Shown: in pieces, positions 35,054 through 43,455 of the stretch
How the letters are laid out: each line of letters opens with the position of its first letter
Position numbering within the stretch: position 1 is the stretch's first letter
Assembly (NCBI RefSeq): GCF_036867415.1
Contig: NZ_JBAJHU010000009.1
Span: forward strand, 62,001-126,000
Length of the DNA: 64,000 nucleotides
From: Rossellomorea sp036867415
GTDB lineage: Bacteria; Bacillota; Bacilli; Bacillales; Bacillaceae_B
Reading direction: 5' to 3'
Notes under the pieces: model-generated
What the model saw: only the letters and a program-made list of their open reading frames with translations
Told to the model about the DNA's origin: nothing
The model's database searches: none
Position numbers and translations under genes: made by a program

Positions 35054-35119
35054 ATTCAAACCTTTACTTGAATATAGTATATCCTTTAACCATTTCCTCA
35101 TTCAAGTATCAGCTTGAAT
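35054..35119 (-). promoter_or_regulatory. Two CadC-type operators upstream of the cadC remnant and cadD
   Basis: ATTCAA-8-TTGAAT at 35054-35073 and again at 35100-35119 (the second extends to ATTCAAG/CTTGAAT). Both share the layout of the operator before intact cadC, so cadD probably kept cadmium control although its own cadC is broken. Confidence 0.72.
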
Positions 35120-35403
35120 GAAAAAAAGAATTGGGGGAATCCCAATTCTCGCAATGAGTGTTTTTTTACAAACATGACACGTCAGTTTAAGGAATAACCC
35201 ACCCCTTATTTGGTATGTATTTTGTCACCTCTGTTGTTTCTTTTAAAATATCTACAATAGCTTTCAGAGAAGCTTTATGACCCTTTCAAAAATCAATTTT
35301 TTAGTCTAATTTTATTACATCTTATTGTACTAAACTCCCCCCTAATGGAATAAAATATATTTAATTTTTGAATGTTCTGATACTATCACAATAACCATGA
35401 AAT

Positions 35404-35439
35404 TGAAAAAGCAGACCTTAAATTGATAATTGGTCTGCT
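35404..35439 (-). terminator. Terminator downstream of the transposase remnant
   Basis: Stem AGCAGACC/GGTCTGCT, 14-base loop, followed on the minus strand by a T-rich run. Confidence 0.68.
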
Positions 35440-35455
35440 GTGCTTGGAAAGGGGA

Positions 35456-36170
35456 TCATCTAAGGTAAATGATATCTTTTAAATCAAACTGCTTATCAGT
35501 TATACCCAACCTCTGTGTAGGTGACTTTTTATCACTCTTGGTTTTTAACCGCAAACAATAATTATAGTAGGTACGTTAAATCGTTACTGCCATTTGAGCA
35601 TATTCAGGGTTGCTGTTTGAATACATATAGTTCTTCTTATCAGCTTTGGCAGAGTGAATTGGCCTTTCTAAAGGGGGGAACCTCCTTCGAACAAGCTGCA
35701 TGAAAGCATCTGTAAACTAATCCGAAACATTTACCGCTAATTTAGCCATGTCCATGGGTTCCAACAATGAAAGATCTGTAGTTCAATCTATCCAACGGTA
35801 TCCCCGGTCTGGAGAGGCTAATGGATGTTCTATTGGATTGTCGGCATAAATGTTAAAGGAGTCTTCAGAAGCATTCTTTACTTCGTGGAACTTATGAGTA
35901 CCCAGGATTTCACAAGCCCTAGAGATAGGGGTTTTATTCAATAACAGCTTTGCGAATAGGTGCAGCACATCATGTCTCTTTTGATTTTATGTAATGGATT
36001 CTTCTCTTTTAGGGGTTAATGAAGTCTTTTTCTTACAAGATTTACACTGATACTTTTGAGAGCCAGTGCTGCTGAAACCCTGTTTATAAAAAGAATTGGG
36101 GTGGTTAAATGGATCTTCCATCTGGAACGGGCAGTCATCCTTATGAAACATGGATTGTGGCTGATTACTT
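35456..36170 (-). pseudogene. Decayed zinc-ribbon transposase
   Basis: Pieces in broken frames: an N-terminal zinc-ribbon-like part (DDCPFQ...YQCKSCKKKTSLTPKREESIT, then TAA), a helix-turn-helix-like part in the same frame after that stop (LFAKLLLNKTPISRACEILGTHKF), and a C-terminal part reading RTYYNYCLRLKTKSDKKSP, TQRLGITDKQFDLKDIIYL, like the end of DDE transposases. At least one nonsense codon and one large deletion make it inactive. Exact IS family not identified. Confidence 0.68.
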
Positions 36171-36261
36171 GAGGTGTATTAATTCTGACGAGCCTACTAA
36201 TTTCATCGGCAATCGACCAATTGGAAAGAGCTAATGATCTGCAATAAAAGAGATGCCTTTT

Positions 36262-36438
36262 TCAGTAGCGGCAGGAACGGCTTGGCACTAAAAAACACTT
36301 ATTTTTTACCAGGACATAAATAAATTCAAAGTCAATCGCTTGTTCAACCTTCCTAACTAGATGCTCCTCTGGAACAAGTTGGTCCAACGCAACCATTTCA
36401 ATTTGATTTCTTCCATCCTCAACGTGTTTTGATAACAT
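36262..36438 (-). pseudogene. N-terminal fragment of an IS1182-type transposase
   Basis: Starts MLSKHVEDGRNQIEMVALDQ, LVPEEHLVRKVEQAIDFEF, the typical opening of IS1182 family transposases, with GGGGGAG before the ATG. After about 45 residues the similarity stops and the frame ends; a full protein would be several hundred residues longer. No downstream half is seen. Confidence 0.8.
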
Positions 36439-36485
36439 TTTATATCTCCCCCACAAAATAATCGATTCCATTCCATTATACAAAA

Positions 36486-36557
36486 AAGCTTGTAGACTTG
36501 GTCTAATTCTTAGACTTTGTCTACAAGCAGAAAGTCATTCCTTTATGAAATGACTTT
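36486..36557 (+). repeat. Right copy of hairpin element bracketing the cad module
   Basis: GCTTGTAGAC and GTCTACAAGC form a 10-bp inverted repeat; it is followed by the 27-bp hairpin (36531-36557) identical to 31351-31377. It lies upstream of the IS1182-type fragment and directly after (3' of) the CzcO-like gene, for which the hairpin may serve as terminator. Confidence 0.72.
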
Positions 36558-36593
36558 GTGAATAAACATTATGAATTTGATTCTTTTAGTTGG

Positions 36594-37607
36594 TTATATA
36601 TAACTAGCATCTTCCCCTACTCCCTGGATCAAAGCAGAACTTCTATTATATTGCCAGGGTAACCCTAAAAAGAATAACCCTTTTTGGGAAGTTACACCCC
36701 TATTATGGATCGGAAAACCTTTATCGTTGAATATTTCATTAAGCTCTATCCAGTTGTAATCTGGTTTATACCCGGTTGCCCAGACTACATTATCTACTTT
36801 TATTTGAGTTTTGTCTTCGAATAGTATGAGATTTTTTTCAGAAGAAATCGCTCGTGGTTTTAATGTTATAGTTCCATTCTTAATTAACCTTTTCAACCTA
36901 TAACCAAAAATAGGGTCTGGCCTCTTTTTTAACATTTTTCCGAACAGAGAATTATGACTGGCTTTATACACTCCTAATTTATCCAAATACCAAAAGATGC
37001 TTTTATTGCCAACATCTTGTGGCAAAAACACCATTTTATGTCCGACAGATAAAAACACTTTCCTACCTTCTGATAACTCATCAGCAATTTGGGCACCGGA
37101 ATTTCCTCCACCTACAACTAGAGCTGTCCCTGGTTTTAATAGGCTTGGATTTTTATATTCTGACGAATGAATTTGTAAGACCTCTTTAGACATAAGCGAT
37201 GAAAAATCAGGGATGTAAGGTTTTTGAAAAGGTCCTGTTGCCACTACAACATTATTAGCCTTTATTGAACCTTGATTGGTTTCTATTACGAATTCACCAT
37301 TAATTAAAAATAATCTATTGACCTTAGTGTTCATCTGTAATGGGAGTGAGAATCTCTTTACATATTGCTTTAAGTACTCAACAACATCATCCTTGGTAGG
37401 ATATGAATCTGAATCAAGATTAAAACCTGGAAGTGAGCTAAAATAAGAAGGCGTAAACAACTGTAAAGAATCATATCGATTTTTCCACACCTCGCCAATC
37501 TCAGACAATTCATCCAAGATGAGGTAAGAAAGATTACTCTTCTTCAAGTAGTACCGCATTGAAAGCCCCGCCTGCCCCCCTCCAATGATAATTACGTCAT
37601 ATTTCAA
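36594..37607 (-). CDS. CzcO-like flavin-dependent monooxygenase/oxidoreductase
   Basis: 337 aa. FAD-binding GGGQAGLSMRYYLK at the N-terminus, an NAD(P)-binding GGGNSGAQIADEL near residue 170, and the ATGYKPDY motif near 280, typical of the CzcO/YrpB-like flavoprotein family (COG2072). TTG start behind GGAGGT. The protein stops at ...GVGEDASYI; shifting frame at that point continues NQLKESNS, which looks like the normal family C-terminus, so a small indel has probably trimmed the last residues. Substrate unknown; in Bacillus a czcO-type gene accompanies a cation exporter. Confidence 0.88.
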   Translation of the reverse strand: MKYDVIIIGGGQAGLSMRYYLKKSNLSYLILDELSEIGEVWKNRYDSLQLFTPSYFSSLPGFNLDSDSYPTKDDVVEYLKQYVKRFSLPLQMNTKVNRLFLINGEFVIETNQGSIKANNVVVATGPFQKPYIPDFSSLMSKEVLQIHSSEYKNPSLLKPGTALVVGGGNSGAQIADELSEGRKVFLSVGHKMVFLPQDVGNKSIFWYLDKLGVYKASHNSLFGKMLKKRPDPIFGYRLKRLIKNGTITLKPRAISSEKNLILFEDKTQIKVDNVVWATGYKPDYNWIELNEIFNDKGFPIHNRGVTSQKGLFFLGLPWQYNRSSALIQGVGEDASYI

Positions 37608-37874
37608 TTGTTATTACCTCCAGAAAAAACACTTTTTATTATATAGTACCATAAAATTCCTTTTTTCATTTAAAGCAACAATCCCTAAGAAAAGAACCAT
37701 TTCTATCTAGGTACAACTTTATTTTACAAATGACCACGCACAATACCATAAAAGTTCACAAAAGCACACATTTGATTATTTAATGGGTTTTTTCCGTAAA
37801 TTCTTTTACATTAAAACGACCTATATTGACTTATTTAAACGTATTTAATAACTCAACGTTCGCTGGCAGCCAAA

Positions 37875-37904
37875 AGGTCAGCGGTTCGATCCCGCTATGC
37901 TCCA
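37875..37904 (+). tRNA. tRNA-Ala 3'-end fragment (T-arm and acceptor strand only)
   Basis: AGGTCAGCGGTTCGATCCCG then CTATGCTCCA equals the 3' end of Bacillus tRNA-Ala except one base (T for G in the acceptor stem). There is no 5' half: the upstream bases do not form D-arm or anticodon arm. An intrinsic terminator follows, as after real tRNA genes. Not a functional tRNA. Confidence 0.75.
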
Positions 37905-37908
37905 TACC

Positions 37909-37940
37909 AAAAAACCCTTGATTATCAAGGGTTTTTTCTT
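37909..37940 (+). terminator. Terminator after the tRNA-Ala fragment
   Basis: Perfect 12-bp stem AAAAAACCCTTG and complement with a 5-base loop, then a T-rich tail. Confidence 0.85.
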
Positions 37941-38032
37941 TTGCCTTTCAATAATGGTCCTCTTCTATTTTAAGATTGCACATCTTTTGATTATCACTGA
38001 AATATAATTGTCCTAACCGAATAGCGGTCAAA

Positions 38033-38062
38033 AGGTCAGCGATTCAATCCAACTATGCTCCA
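38033..38062 (+). repeat. Second, more decayed tRNA-Ala 3'-end fragment
   Basis: Same 30 bases as 37875-37904 with four changes, all to A (T-arm GGTTCGATCCCG reads GATTCAATCCAA). Direct repeat, 158 bases from the first copy. Confidence 0.7.
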
Positions 38063-38071
38063 AAACGCACG

Positions 38072-38178
38072 AGGTTGAGAAAAACAAAAAACAACTACCA
38101 GATTAGTGTGGGCTCTAAATTCCTCTAATGATTTCCGTGCAAGACTTCGTTTTTCGGGCAGCTCGTGAGCCTCCTCGG
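38072..38178 (+). repeat. Dispersed repeat, copy A (truncated)
   Basis: Contains AATGATTTCCGTGCAAGACT and GTGAGCCTCCTCGGG as in the copies at 46481 and 52285, plus a leader (ACAACTACC...CTCTAAAT) shared only with the latter. It lacks the closing arm and stops just before the gene end at 38185. Confidence 0.75.
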
Positions 38179-38184
38179 GAGGGA

Positions 38185-38559
38185 TCATTTTATTATGGTA
38201 GAGCCTTGGAGCAATTCCGGTTTCGCACCCAGTATCAATAAGAAAAGTTTAGAGTCACTGACTTTGCGGTGCTTGTTCATTACTGTTTTCAATTGAACGA
38301 TATTTGGATTGTCTTTCAATTTTCCTATTTCCTTTTGGTACAGGGTAAGAATCGAACCTCTTACGAACTGAGGCTCGAAGTCAGGCAGTTCTTTATCTCT
38401 CAATAATGAACCCATGTATCCGTACTTTAATTGTAATTGCCTAGTAAGACTGACGACATGGACCAGCTGCTCACTCAATTCAGGAAACTGCTGTTTTAAT
38501 GAATCCACATCTTTTTTTGCTTCGTAGAGTTCATTCATACTCGCTAACATACTTGTCAT
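38185..38559 (-). CDS. Hypothetical protein
   Basis: 124 aa, mostly helical and soluble; contains a heptad-like stretch (MNELYEAKKDVDSLKQQFPELSEQLVHVVSL). ATG overlaps the thioesterase stop as ATGA, with GGGAGGGG upstream, so the two are translationally coupled. No family recognised. Its 3' end abuts a dispersed repeat, so the C-terminus might have been altered by that insertion. Confidence 0.75.
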   Translation of the reverse strand: MTSMLASMNELYEAKKDVDSLKQQFPELSEQLVHVVSLTRQLQLKYGYMGSLLRDKELPDFEPQFVRGSILTLYQKEIGKLKDNPNIVQLKTVMNKHRKVSDSKLFLLILGAKPELLQGSTIIK

Positions 38560-39092
38560 GATGCTTCCCCTCCCATATTCCATGGTTTCTCCAATCCTAC
38601 GATTTCCATGAGCTTTTTACTGTGTTTCCGTCTGATCCGTCTTCTTTCTGCCCGTTCTTTACCTGATTCGAAGAGAAATTTCTCTTCCGCTGTTTCGGGC
38701 AGTATTTCAGGAACTTTGAGTGGTTTTTTATTCTCATCGAGTGCGACAAAGGTTAGGAATGCAGTTGCCGCTATCCTTCTTTCACCGGTAATCATGTCTT
38801 CGGCGATCACTTTGCAGAAGATTTCCATTGATTTATTCCCAACATACGAGACGAATGATTCAACACACACGGAATCTGACTGATGAATCGGATACAGGAA
38901 GTCGATGGAATCAGTGGATGCCGTGACACATTCCTTCACCCTCGCATGACGTCTTGCGGACAATGTTGCATTGTTATCCAGCTTCTTCATCAATACACCC
39001 CCGAACAATGTATTGTAGTTATTCAGATCATTGATCATGACCTGGTCGGTATTGACGACCAGACTTTCTTTTGGATGCTTGGTTTCTGGCAT
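38556..39092 (-). CDS. Acyl-CoA thioesterase, YkhA-like hot-dog fold
   Basis: About 178 aa. Typical BFIT/YkhA features: VNTDQVMINDLNNYNTLFGGVLM, with the catalytic Asn/Asp loop, then ARRHARVKECVTASTDSIDF and a second half ending FLTFVALDENKKPLKVPEILP. The enzyme hydrolyses acyl-CoA in the cytoplasm. ATG 39092 is spaced from AGAAGGG better than TTG 39101. Confidence 0.9.
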   Translation of the reverse strand: MPETKHPKESLVVNTDQVMINDLNNYNTLFGGVLMKKLDNNATLSARRHARVKECVTASTDSIDFLYPIHQSDSVCVESFVSYVGNKSMEIFCKVIAEDMITGERRIAATAFLTFVALDENKKPLKVPEILPETAEEKFLFESGKERAERRRIRRKHSKKLMEIVGLEKPWNMGGEAS

Positions 39093-39299
39093 GAAAAACA
39101 AATCCCTTCTGTGATATGTGGTTTTTCAAACGTTTGATAACCAAAGTGTAAGGCTGGATATAAGATAAGTGAAATGAATGTTTATCATATTTACCATAGA
39201 CACTGTCTATGCAACTGCTTTCATCCATGTAGAATCAGTGTGCTATCTTATTAAATCCACACAATATTTTTTGCAAAGGTTCTCAAAAACCACAAAAAA

Positions 39300-39323
39300 A
39301 AGAGCACCTCTTAATCAGAGATG
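39300..39323 (-). terminator. Terminator overlapping the end of the LysR gene
   Basis: Minus-strand stem AGCATCTCT/AGAGGTGCT (one G-T pair tolerated) with the stop codon in the loop, followed by eight T. Confidence 0.7.
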
Positions 39324-40204
39324 CTTCCCATCAACCGTTCCTGGGTAAACTTAAGCCATTCTGTTGTGGCATAGGATAAATATTGATTTTTACGCCAAAT
39401 AATCGCGAGATCCCATTCGATTACAGGCTTTACAACTTTGATGGCGATGAGTTCCTCTTTCATCATATTATAAACGCTGGTAGGCAGGATCGAAATCCCG
39501 AGTTCAGCTTCGATCATCTTACCGATAAAATCCCACTGCGAGCTTTCGGAAACGACTTTCGGGAGGAAACCTGCTTCTTTGCATGCAGCCCTTATCCGAT
39601 CGTTCAATGCAAAGTCCTTATTAAAGAGAATAAACTGTTCATCCTCCAATTCCTTCAACTTGACCTGCTTTCTTGCGGCAAATGCATGCTTACTCGGCAC
39701 GACTACCCTGAGTTCCTCTTTCATGAATGAGAAATGATGGAAATCTTCTTCTGCTGCCGGCAATACGGCTATTCCCACATCAAGTTGATCCCCTATGATA
39801 TCTTCCTCGATCCTCTTTGTCCCGTTTTCAATGAGTTGGAATGTGATGTGTGGATAAAGCTTATGAAAATCCCCCAATACCCGGATGAAGCGGCCGGCAT
39901 CCATAATCGGCGGCAATCCGATCCGGATATGTCCTCTCTGGAGCCCGATCAGATCATCGAGTTCATGCTGGATATTCCCGAATGCTTTATCGATCGTCAG
40001 TGCTTGCTGTAAAATCGCCCGACCTGCATCCGTCAGAACCAGCTGCCTCCTCGAACGGTCAAATAACTCCACACCCAGTTCTTCTTCCAGATTCCTGATC
40101 ATCTTACTGATTGTAGGCTGCGTAACGAATAAATGATCCGCTGCACGTGTAAAGCTTTTGAATCTTGTCACCTCTATGAAATACTTCAGATGCCGAATAT
40201 CCAC
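39311..40204 (-). CDS. LysR-family transcriptional regulator, CidR-like
   Basis: 297 aa. N-terminal winged helix (MDIRHLKYFIEVTRFKSFTR, AADHLFVTQPTISKMIRNLE) and a C-terminal effector domain (GHIRIGLPPIMDAG, LDVGIAVLPA, ELGISILPTSVY). The GLPP segment and overall pattern match the CidR/YwbI group that controls holin-like cidAB and acetate metabolism genes; those targets are not in this window. GTG start. Divergent from the hypothetical gene at 40442. Confidence 0.88.
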   Translation of the reverse strand: MDIRHLKYFIEVTRFKSFTRAADHLFVTQPTISKMIRNLEEELGVELFDRSRRQLVLTDAGRAILQQALTIDKAFGNIQHELDDLIGLQRGHIRIGLPPIMDAGRFIRVLGDFHKLYPHITFQLIENGTKRIEEDIIGDQLDVGIAVLPAAEEDFHHFSFMKEELRVVVPSKHAFAARKQVKLKELEDEQFILFNKDFALNDRIRAACKEAGFLPKVVSESSQWDFIGKMIEAELGISILPTSVYNMMKEELIAIKVVKPVIEWDLAIIWRKNQYLSYATTEWLKFTQERLMGSISD

Positions 40205-40441
40205 CTTCTCACCCTCTCCCGTAGATACATTATTCCAATCTATTTATTGTTTCATATATTTTACCCAAATGTCATTAAGTATTGTACCAAAACAGAAAGT
40301 GCAGACTTTGAAGAGAAGTCTACATGAAAGGTATGTTTGCAAAAAAAACTATTCACAATGGTTCTACCGCTGCTATTTTTGACCGGGCAGGCATTACTCA
40401 TTATACTGATGTAATAAGTCCTTGAAGGGTAGTGATGCACA

Positions 40442-40858
40442 ATGCTATACATATGGAATATTGAGAAAATCATCCAAGAGACATTATCCGGGCACAATTT
40501 AGACATCAACTATGAATCGAATAATCAGCTGACTGTTCCGATGAGTTATAATGTTTCCCATAATACAATCAGGTTCAATTACTTAAGAATCAATGGTTAT
40601 ATCGCAAAGTTGAATATAAAAGAGTCAAACGATAGCCTGGTCAAAATCATTCTATATCGTGTGCTGGGCTATTACTTGGATTTCAAGAAGAATAAGCATG
40701 ATACGCGGATTCTGATGTATGGGGAGGATAAAGAAATCGAAGAGCTAAAAGATTTGATTGAGCTGAACGCCTGGGAGTTTGGGAGATCACTGGTTCCCGA
40801 AGAACTGCTGAATTCTTATGATAGAGTGAGAGAATTGGATAAGTTATTGATTAATTGA
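40442..40858 (+). CDS. Hypothetical protein, possibly a degenerate metallopeptidase-like domain
   Basis: 138 aa, no signal peptide. The stretch ILYRVLGYYLDFKKNKHDTR resembles the helix of small zinc peptidases (HELGHYLDxKK) with the His, Glu and His changed to Arg, Val and Tyr. The following NAWEFGRSLVPEELLNSYDR, VRELDKLL also recalls the tail of ImmA-like proteins. If so, catalysis is lost. The match is a visual impression only. A terminator follows. Confidence 0.6.
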   Translation: MLYIWNIEKIIQETLSGHNLDINYESNNQLTVPMSYNVSHNTIRFNYLRINGYIAKLNIKESNDSLVKIILYRVLGYYLDFKKNKHDTRILMYGEDKEIEELKDLIELNAWEFGRSLVPEELLNSYDRVRELDKLLIN

Positions 40859-40874
40859 ATATACCATCCAATGT

Positions 40875-40905
40875 CGAGAGGCTCCTTGTTAAAAGGAGCC
40901 TCTCG
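40875..40905. terminator. Bidirectional terminator
   Basis: 13-bp stem CGAGAGGCTCCTT and complement with a 5-base loop, between convergent genes. Confidence 0.8.
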
Positions 40906-40927
40906 TCTGCACTTTTCGAATAGCAGA

Positions 40928-42181
40928 CTAGTGCATGGCCTGTGGTAATAGGATAATAAATTCTGTGCCTGCACCTTTTTCACTGTTCACTATGATTTCA
41001 CCTTTGAACGAACGGATGATTTGAAAGCTGACCATCATGCCCAGACCTGTGCCCTTTTCTTTCAGAGAATAATAAGGATTCCCTAGCCTGTCTATCTGTT
41101 GTTTCGTCATGCCGACCCCCTGATCCTTAATGCTGATCCTGATAGAACCATCGGCGGTCGGTCCACAGGTTACCCAAACGATTCCTCCATTCGGCATCGA
41201 CTCTACCGCATTTTTCATAATATTAATCAATGACTGATTTATCTTCTGTGGATTTGCATCAATCCAACAGTCATCAACAATATCCGTTTTTATCTCCACT
41301 TGATGGTTCAGGCTGAAGCTTTGAATGAGATTTGCAACGCGCTCTACCTGGTCACCGGCATTCACCTTTCCTCTATCATTTCCCGAAGGTTTTCCAAATG
41401 CCAGAAAATCATCAATTATTTCATTTGCACGATCTAATTCTTCAATCGATACGTTAATGTATTCCTTCTTCTTAGGCGGCAGATCGGGATCGTCTAAAAG
41501 CTGCAGAAAACCGCGGGTCACTTGCATGGGATTTCTGATTTCATGCGCGAAAACACCAGTCAGTTCACTGATCACCCGTAATTTCTCCGAATTTTGTATA
41601 TCTGAACGAAGCTGATGGATTTCCCTTATTTTTTCTATTAACACAATACAGAACAACGTAACCGCCACCGTGAAGGTCAGGTGTAACAACTGCACTTCCA
41701 AATTTTCAGAGGAAAAACCTTTTATTATACCGAAAAGTGTAAGTCCCAGCACACAGTAATAAAACGAAAGCCCTGCTGCGATGCCTCCCCTCTTATCTTT
41801 ATTCGAACGTATAAATGACTTTTGAAAATACAAAATGATCGGAAGAGATAATACGATAACCAGAACAGTATTATAAAATCCAGGACTCATTCCAAAAGAA
41901 AGACGGTAAAGGATAATCAGGATTGAAAGAAGGATTCCCGGCCAGAATCCGAGGTATAAGGTACCCAGTAATAAAGGTATGAATCGAATATCCAGTCGGG
42001 CACCATCACCAAAGTTCACGGGAAAGGACATGCACAGCAGGATGGAGATGCCCCATAACATGGTCATGATCACGGTTATATTCCGATCATTCTTTACCTT
42101 CTCCAGAATAAATGTAAAGTAAATAAATATGGGTATGATCAAAAGCGTCAACTGCAGTAAAAAGTCCTTTATTATACTCAT
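40928..42181 (-). CDS. Sensor histidine kinase, KinB-like
   Basis: 417 aa. Six N-terminal membrane helices of the 5TM/LytS type (DIRFIPLLLGTLYLGFWPG), then the dimerisation helix with FAHEIRNPMQVTRGFLQLL (phosphorylated His) and an ATPase domain with NAVESMPNGG, DQGVGM and GTGLGM boxes. No response regulator gene lies beside it, as for sporulation kinases that feed the Spo0F phosphorelay. ATG follows GAAGGAG. Confidence 0.88.
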   Translation of the reverse strand: MSIIKDFLLQLTLLIIPIFIYFTFILEKVKNDRNITVIMTMLWGISILLCMSFPVNFGDGARLDIRFIPLLLGTLYLGFWPGILLSILIILYRLSFGMSPGFYNTVLVIVLSLPIILYFQKSFIRSNKDKRGGIAAGLSFYYCVLGLTLFGIIKGFSSENLEVQLLHLTFTVAVTLFCIVLIEKIREIHQLRSDIQNSEKLRVISELTGVFAHEIRNPMQVTRGFLQLLDDPDLPPKKKEYINVSIEELDRANEIIDDFLAFGKPSGNDRGKVNAGDQVERVANLIQSFSLNHQVEIKTDIVDDCWIDANPQKINQSLINIMKNAVESMPNGGIVWVTCGPTADGSIRISIKDQGVGMTKQQIDRLGNPYYSLKEKGTGLGMMVSFQIIRSFKGEIIVNSEKGAGTEFIILLPQAMH

Positions 42182-42345
42182 TCCGGCTCCTTCATTAAAA
42201 TAGATTTAATTTTCTAAATACTACCTATGCACTATAATTATTTCAAATCCAAGCAAGTAACTCAACATAAATTTCTTAAAATCGGTAATCACCATGAATT
42301 ATCTTGGTTTGCCGATGATTTTTCTGTTCATTGCTTCTCAAAAAT

Positions 42346-42388
42346 AAAAAAGTCGAACTCCTTAAGCTAATAAGGATCCGACTTTTTT
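42346..42388 (-). terminator. Terminator of the yoaS-yozG-yoaT-like operon
   Basis: Stem AAAAAGTCG/CGACTTTTT extended by an inner CCTTA/TAAGG pairing, with T-run. Confidence 0.8.
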
Positions 42389-42393
42389 AAAGG

Positions 42394-43185
42394 TTATAAG
42401 AACTCAACTGTATTGGTGCTGATCGAATTTTTCCCCTTGACCTGTTTTAATGTCGCTACGATAAGAAAGCTGACGATCACCAATAAGAGCCAGGAACTCA
42501 CCTTTCCGAGATGGACGAGACTCCAGGCATCGGCTTGATTGGGATATTCCCAAGCTCCAAAGAATGTAGCGATATTCTCGGCTATCCAGATGAAAAATCC
42601 GATGAGTACAAATGAAAGGGAAAGCGGCATCCGATAACACGTCCCACGCACCCAGTATGTGACCCTGGCACGCCAAAAGACGATCACGACAAGCGCCGAC
42701 AGCCACCAGCGGATATCCATCCAATAATGGTGCGTGAAAAAGTTCAAATAAATCGCAGCAGCCAGGGCGACTACGATCCAAAATGGGGGCCACTTGACCA
42801 GTTCCACCTTTAACCGTCTCCAAGCCTGGCAAAGATAACTCGCTACACTTGCGTACATGAATCCGCTGTATAGAGGCACCCCGAACACTTTGGTATAGCC
42901 TTCATCAGGATAAGACCAGGATCCCATATTCACCTTGAAAAGTTCGAGAGCAAGTCCGATCAGGTGGAATAAAGTGATGACCTTTAATTCATCCCGGGTT
43001 TCAAGCCCTGAACGCACCATCATGAACTGCATCAGCAGACAGATGATGAGCAGCCAGTCATATCGCGGCAAGAAGGGGAGAGGAATCAACTGGGTAATGG
43101 CCAATGAAGCAAAGATAACGACAGGAAACAAACAGGACATGGCCTGCTCCCAGCCAAAGCGAATGAGTTGTTTTAGTGCTCTCAT
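42394..43185 (-). CDS. yoaT: DUF817 family integral membrane protein (YoaT-like)
   Basis: 263 aa, about eight helices; characteristic segments are GSWSYPDEGYTKVFGVPLYSG, NFFTHHYWMDIRWWL and NIATFFGAWEYPNQ. Function unknown. ATG 43185 follows TTGGAGG. Third gene of the operon, after an XRE regulator and a DUF2975 protein, the same order as yoaS-yozG-yoaT in B. subtilis. Confidence 0.88.
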   Translation of the reverse strand: MRALKQLIRFGWEQAMSCLFPVVIFASLAITQLIPLPFLPRYDWLLIICLLMQFMMVRSGLETRDELKVITLFHLIGLALELFKVNMGSWSYPDEGYTKVFGVPLYSGFMYASVASYLCQAWRRLKVELVKWPPFWIVVALAAAIYLNFFTHHYWMDIRWWLSALVVIVFWRARVTYWVRGTCYRMPLSLSFVLIGFFIWIAENIATFFGAWEYPNQADAWSLVHLGKVSSWLLLVIVSFLIVATLKQVKGKNSISTNTVEFL

Positions 43186-43227
43186 GATTCGTGCCTCCAA
43201 CGTTTTTTCTCAGGCAGTATGCCGCGT

Positions 43228-43446
43228 TTAGTCAGTGTCTTCCTGTTTCCTGTATTCCAAAAGATCTCCAGGCTGACAATCCAATGCTTTACAAATCGCC
43301 TCTAAAGTTGATAATCGAATCGCTTTCGCCTTTCCATTCTTCAAAATCGATAGGTTAGCCATTGTTATACCAACCTTTTCCGAAAGTGCTGTCACACTCA
43401 TTTTCCGTTTGGCCAGCATCACGTCAATATTGATTATAATCGCCAT
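43228..43446 (-). CDS. yozG: Small XRE-type transcriptional regulator (YozG-like)
   Basis: 72 aa, a single helix-turn-helix domain: VMLAKRKMSVTALSEKVGIT, MANLSILKNGKAKAIRLSTL, EAICKALDCQPGDLLEY. This is the short YozG type found beside DUF2975 genes. Ten bases after the DUF2975 gene; ATG follows GAGGTG. Likely an autoregulator of this small operon. Confidence 0.9.
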   Translation of the reverse strand: MAIIINIDVMLAKRKMSVTALSEKVGITMANLSILKNGKAKAIRLSTLEAICKALDCQPGDLLEYRKQEDTD

Positions 43447-43455
43447 ATTATCACC

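Larger units (their letters stand above)
37608..38184. other. Intergenic region with decayed tRNA-Ala ends and a repeat
   Basis: 577 bases without a protein gene. It contains two fragments of a tRNA-Ala 3' half, a terminator, and a truncated copy of the dispersed repeat described at 46481 and 52285. It looks like an old integration site. Confidence 0.6.

Noticed and set aside
37875..37904. A working tRNA-Ala gene
   Set aside because: Only the T-arm and the 3' acceptor strand are present; no D-arm or anticodon arm can be formed from the upstream bases.
42404..42832. Second minus-strand frame of 142 codons inside the DUF817 gene
   Set aside because: It overlaps the DUF817 gene in another frame on the same strand, without a ribosome binding site or helices; the DUF817 frame matches its family throughout.
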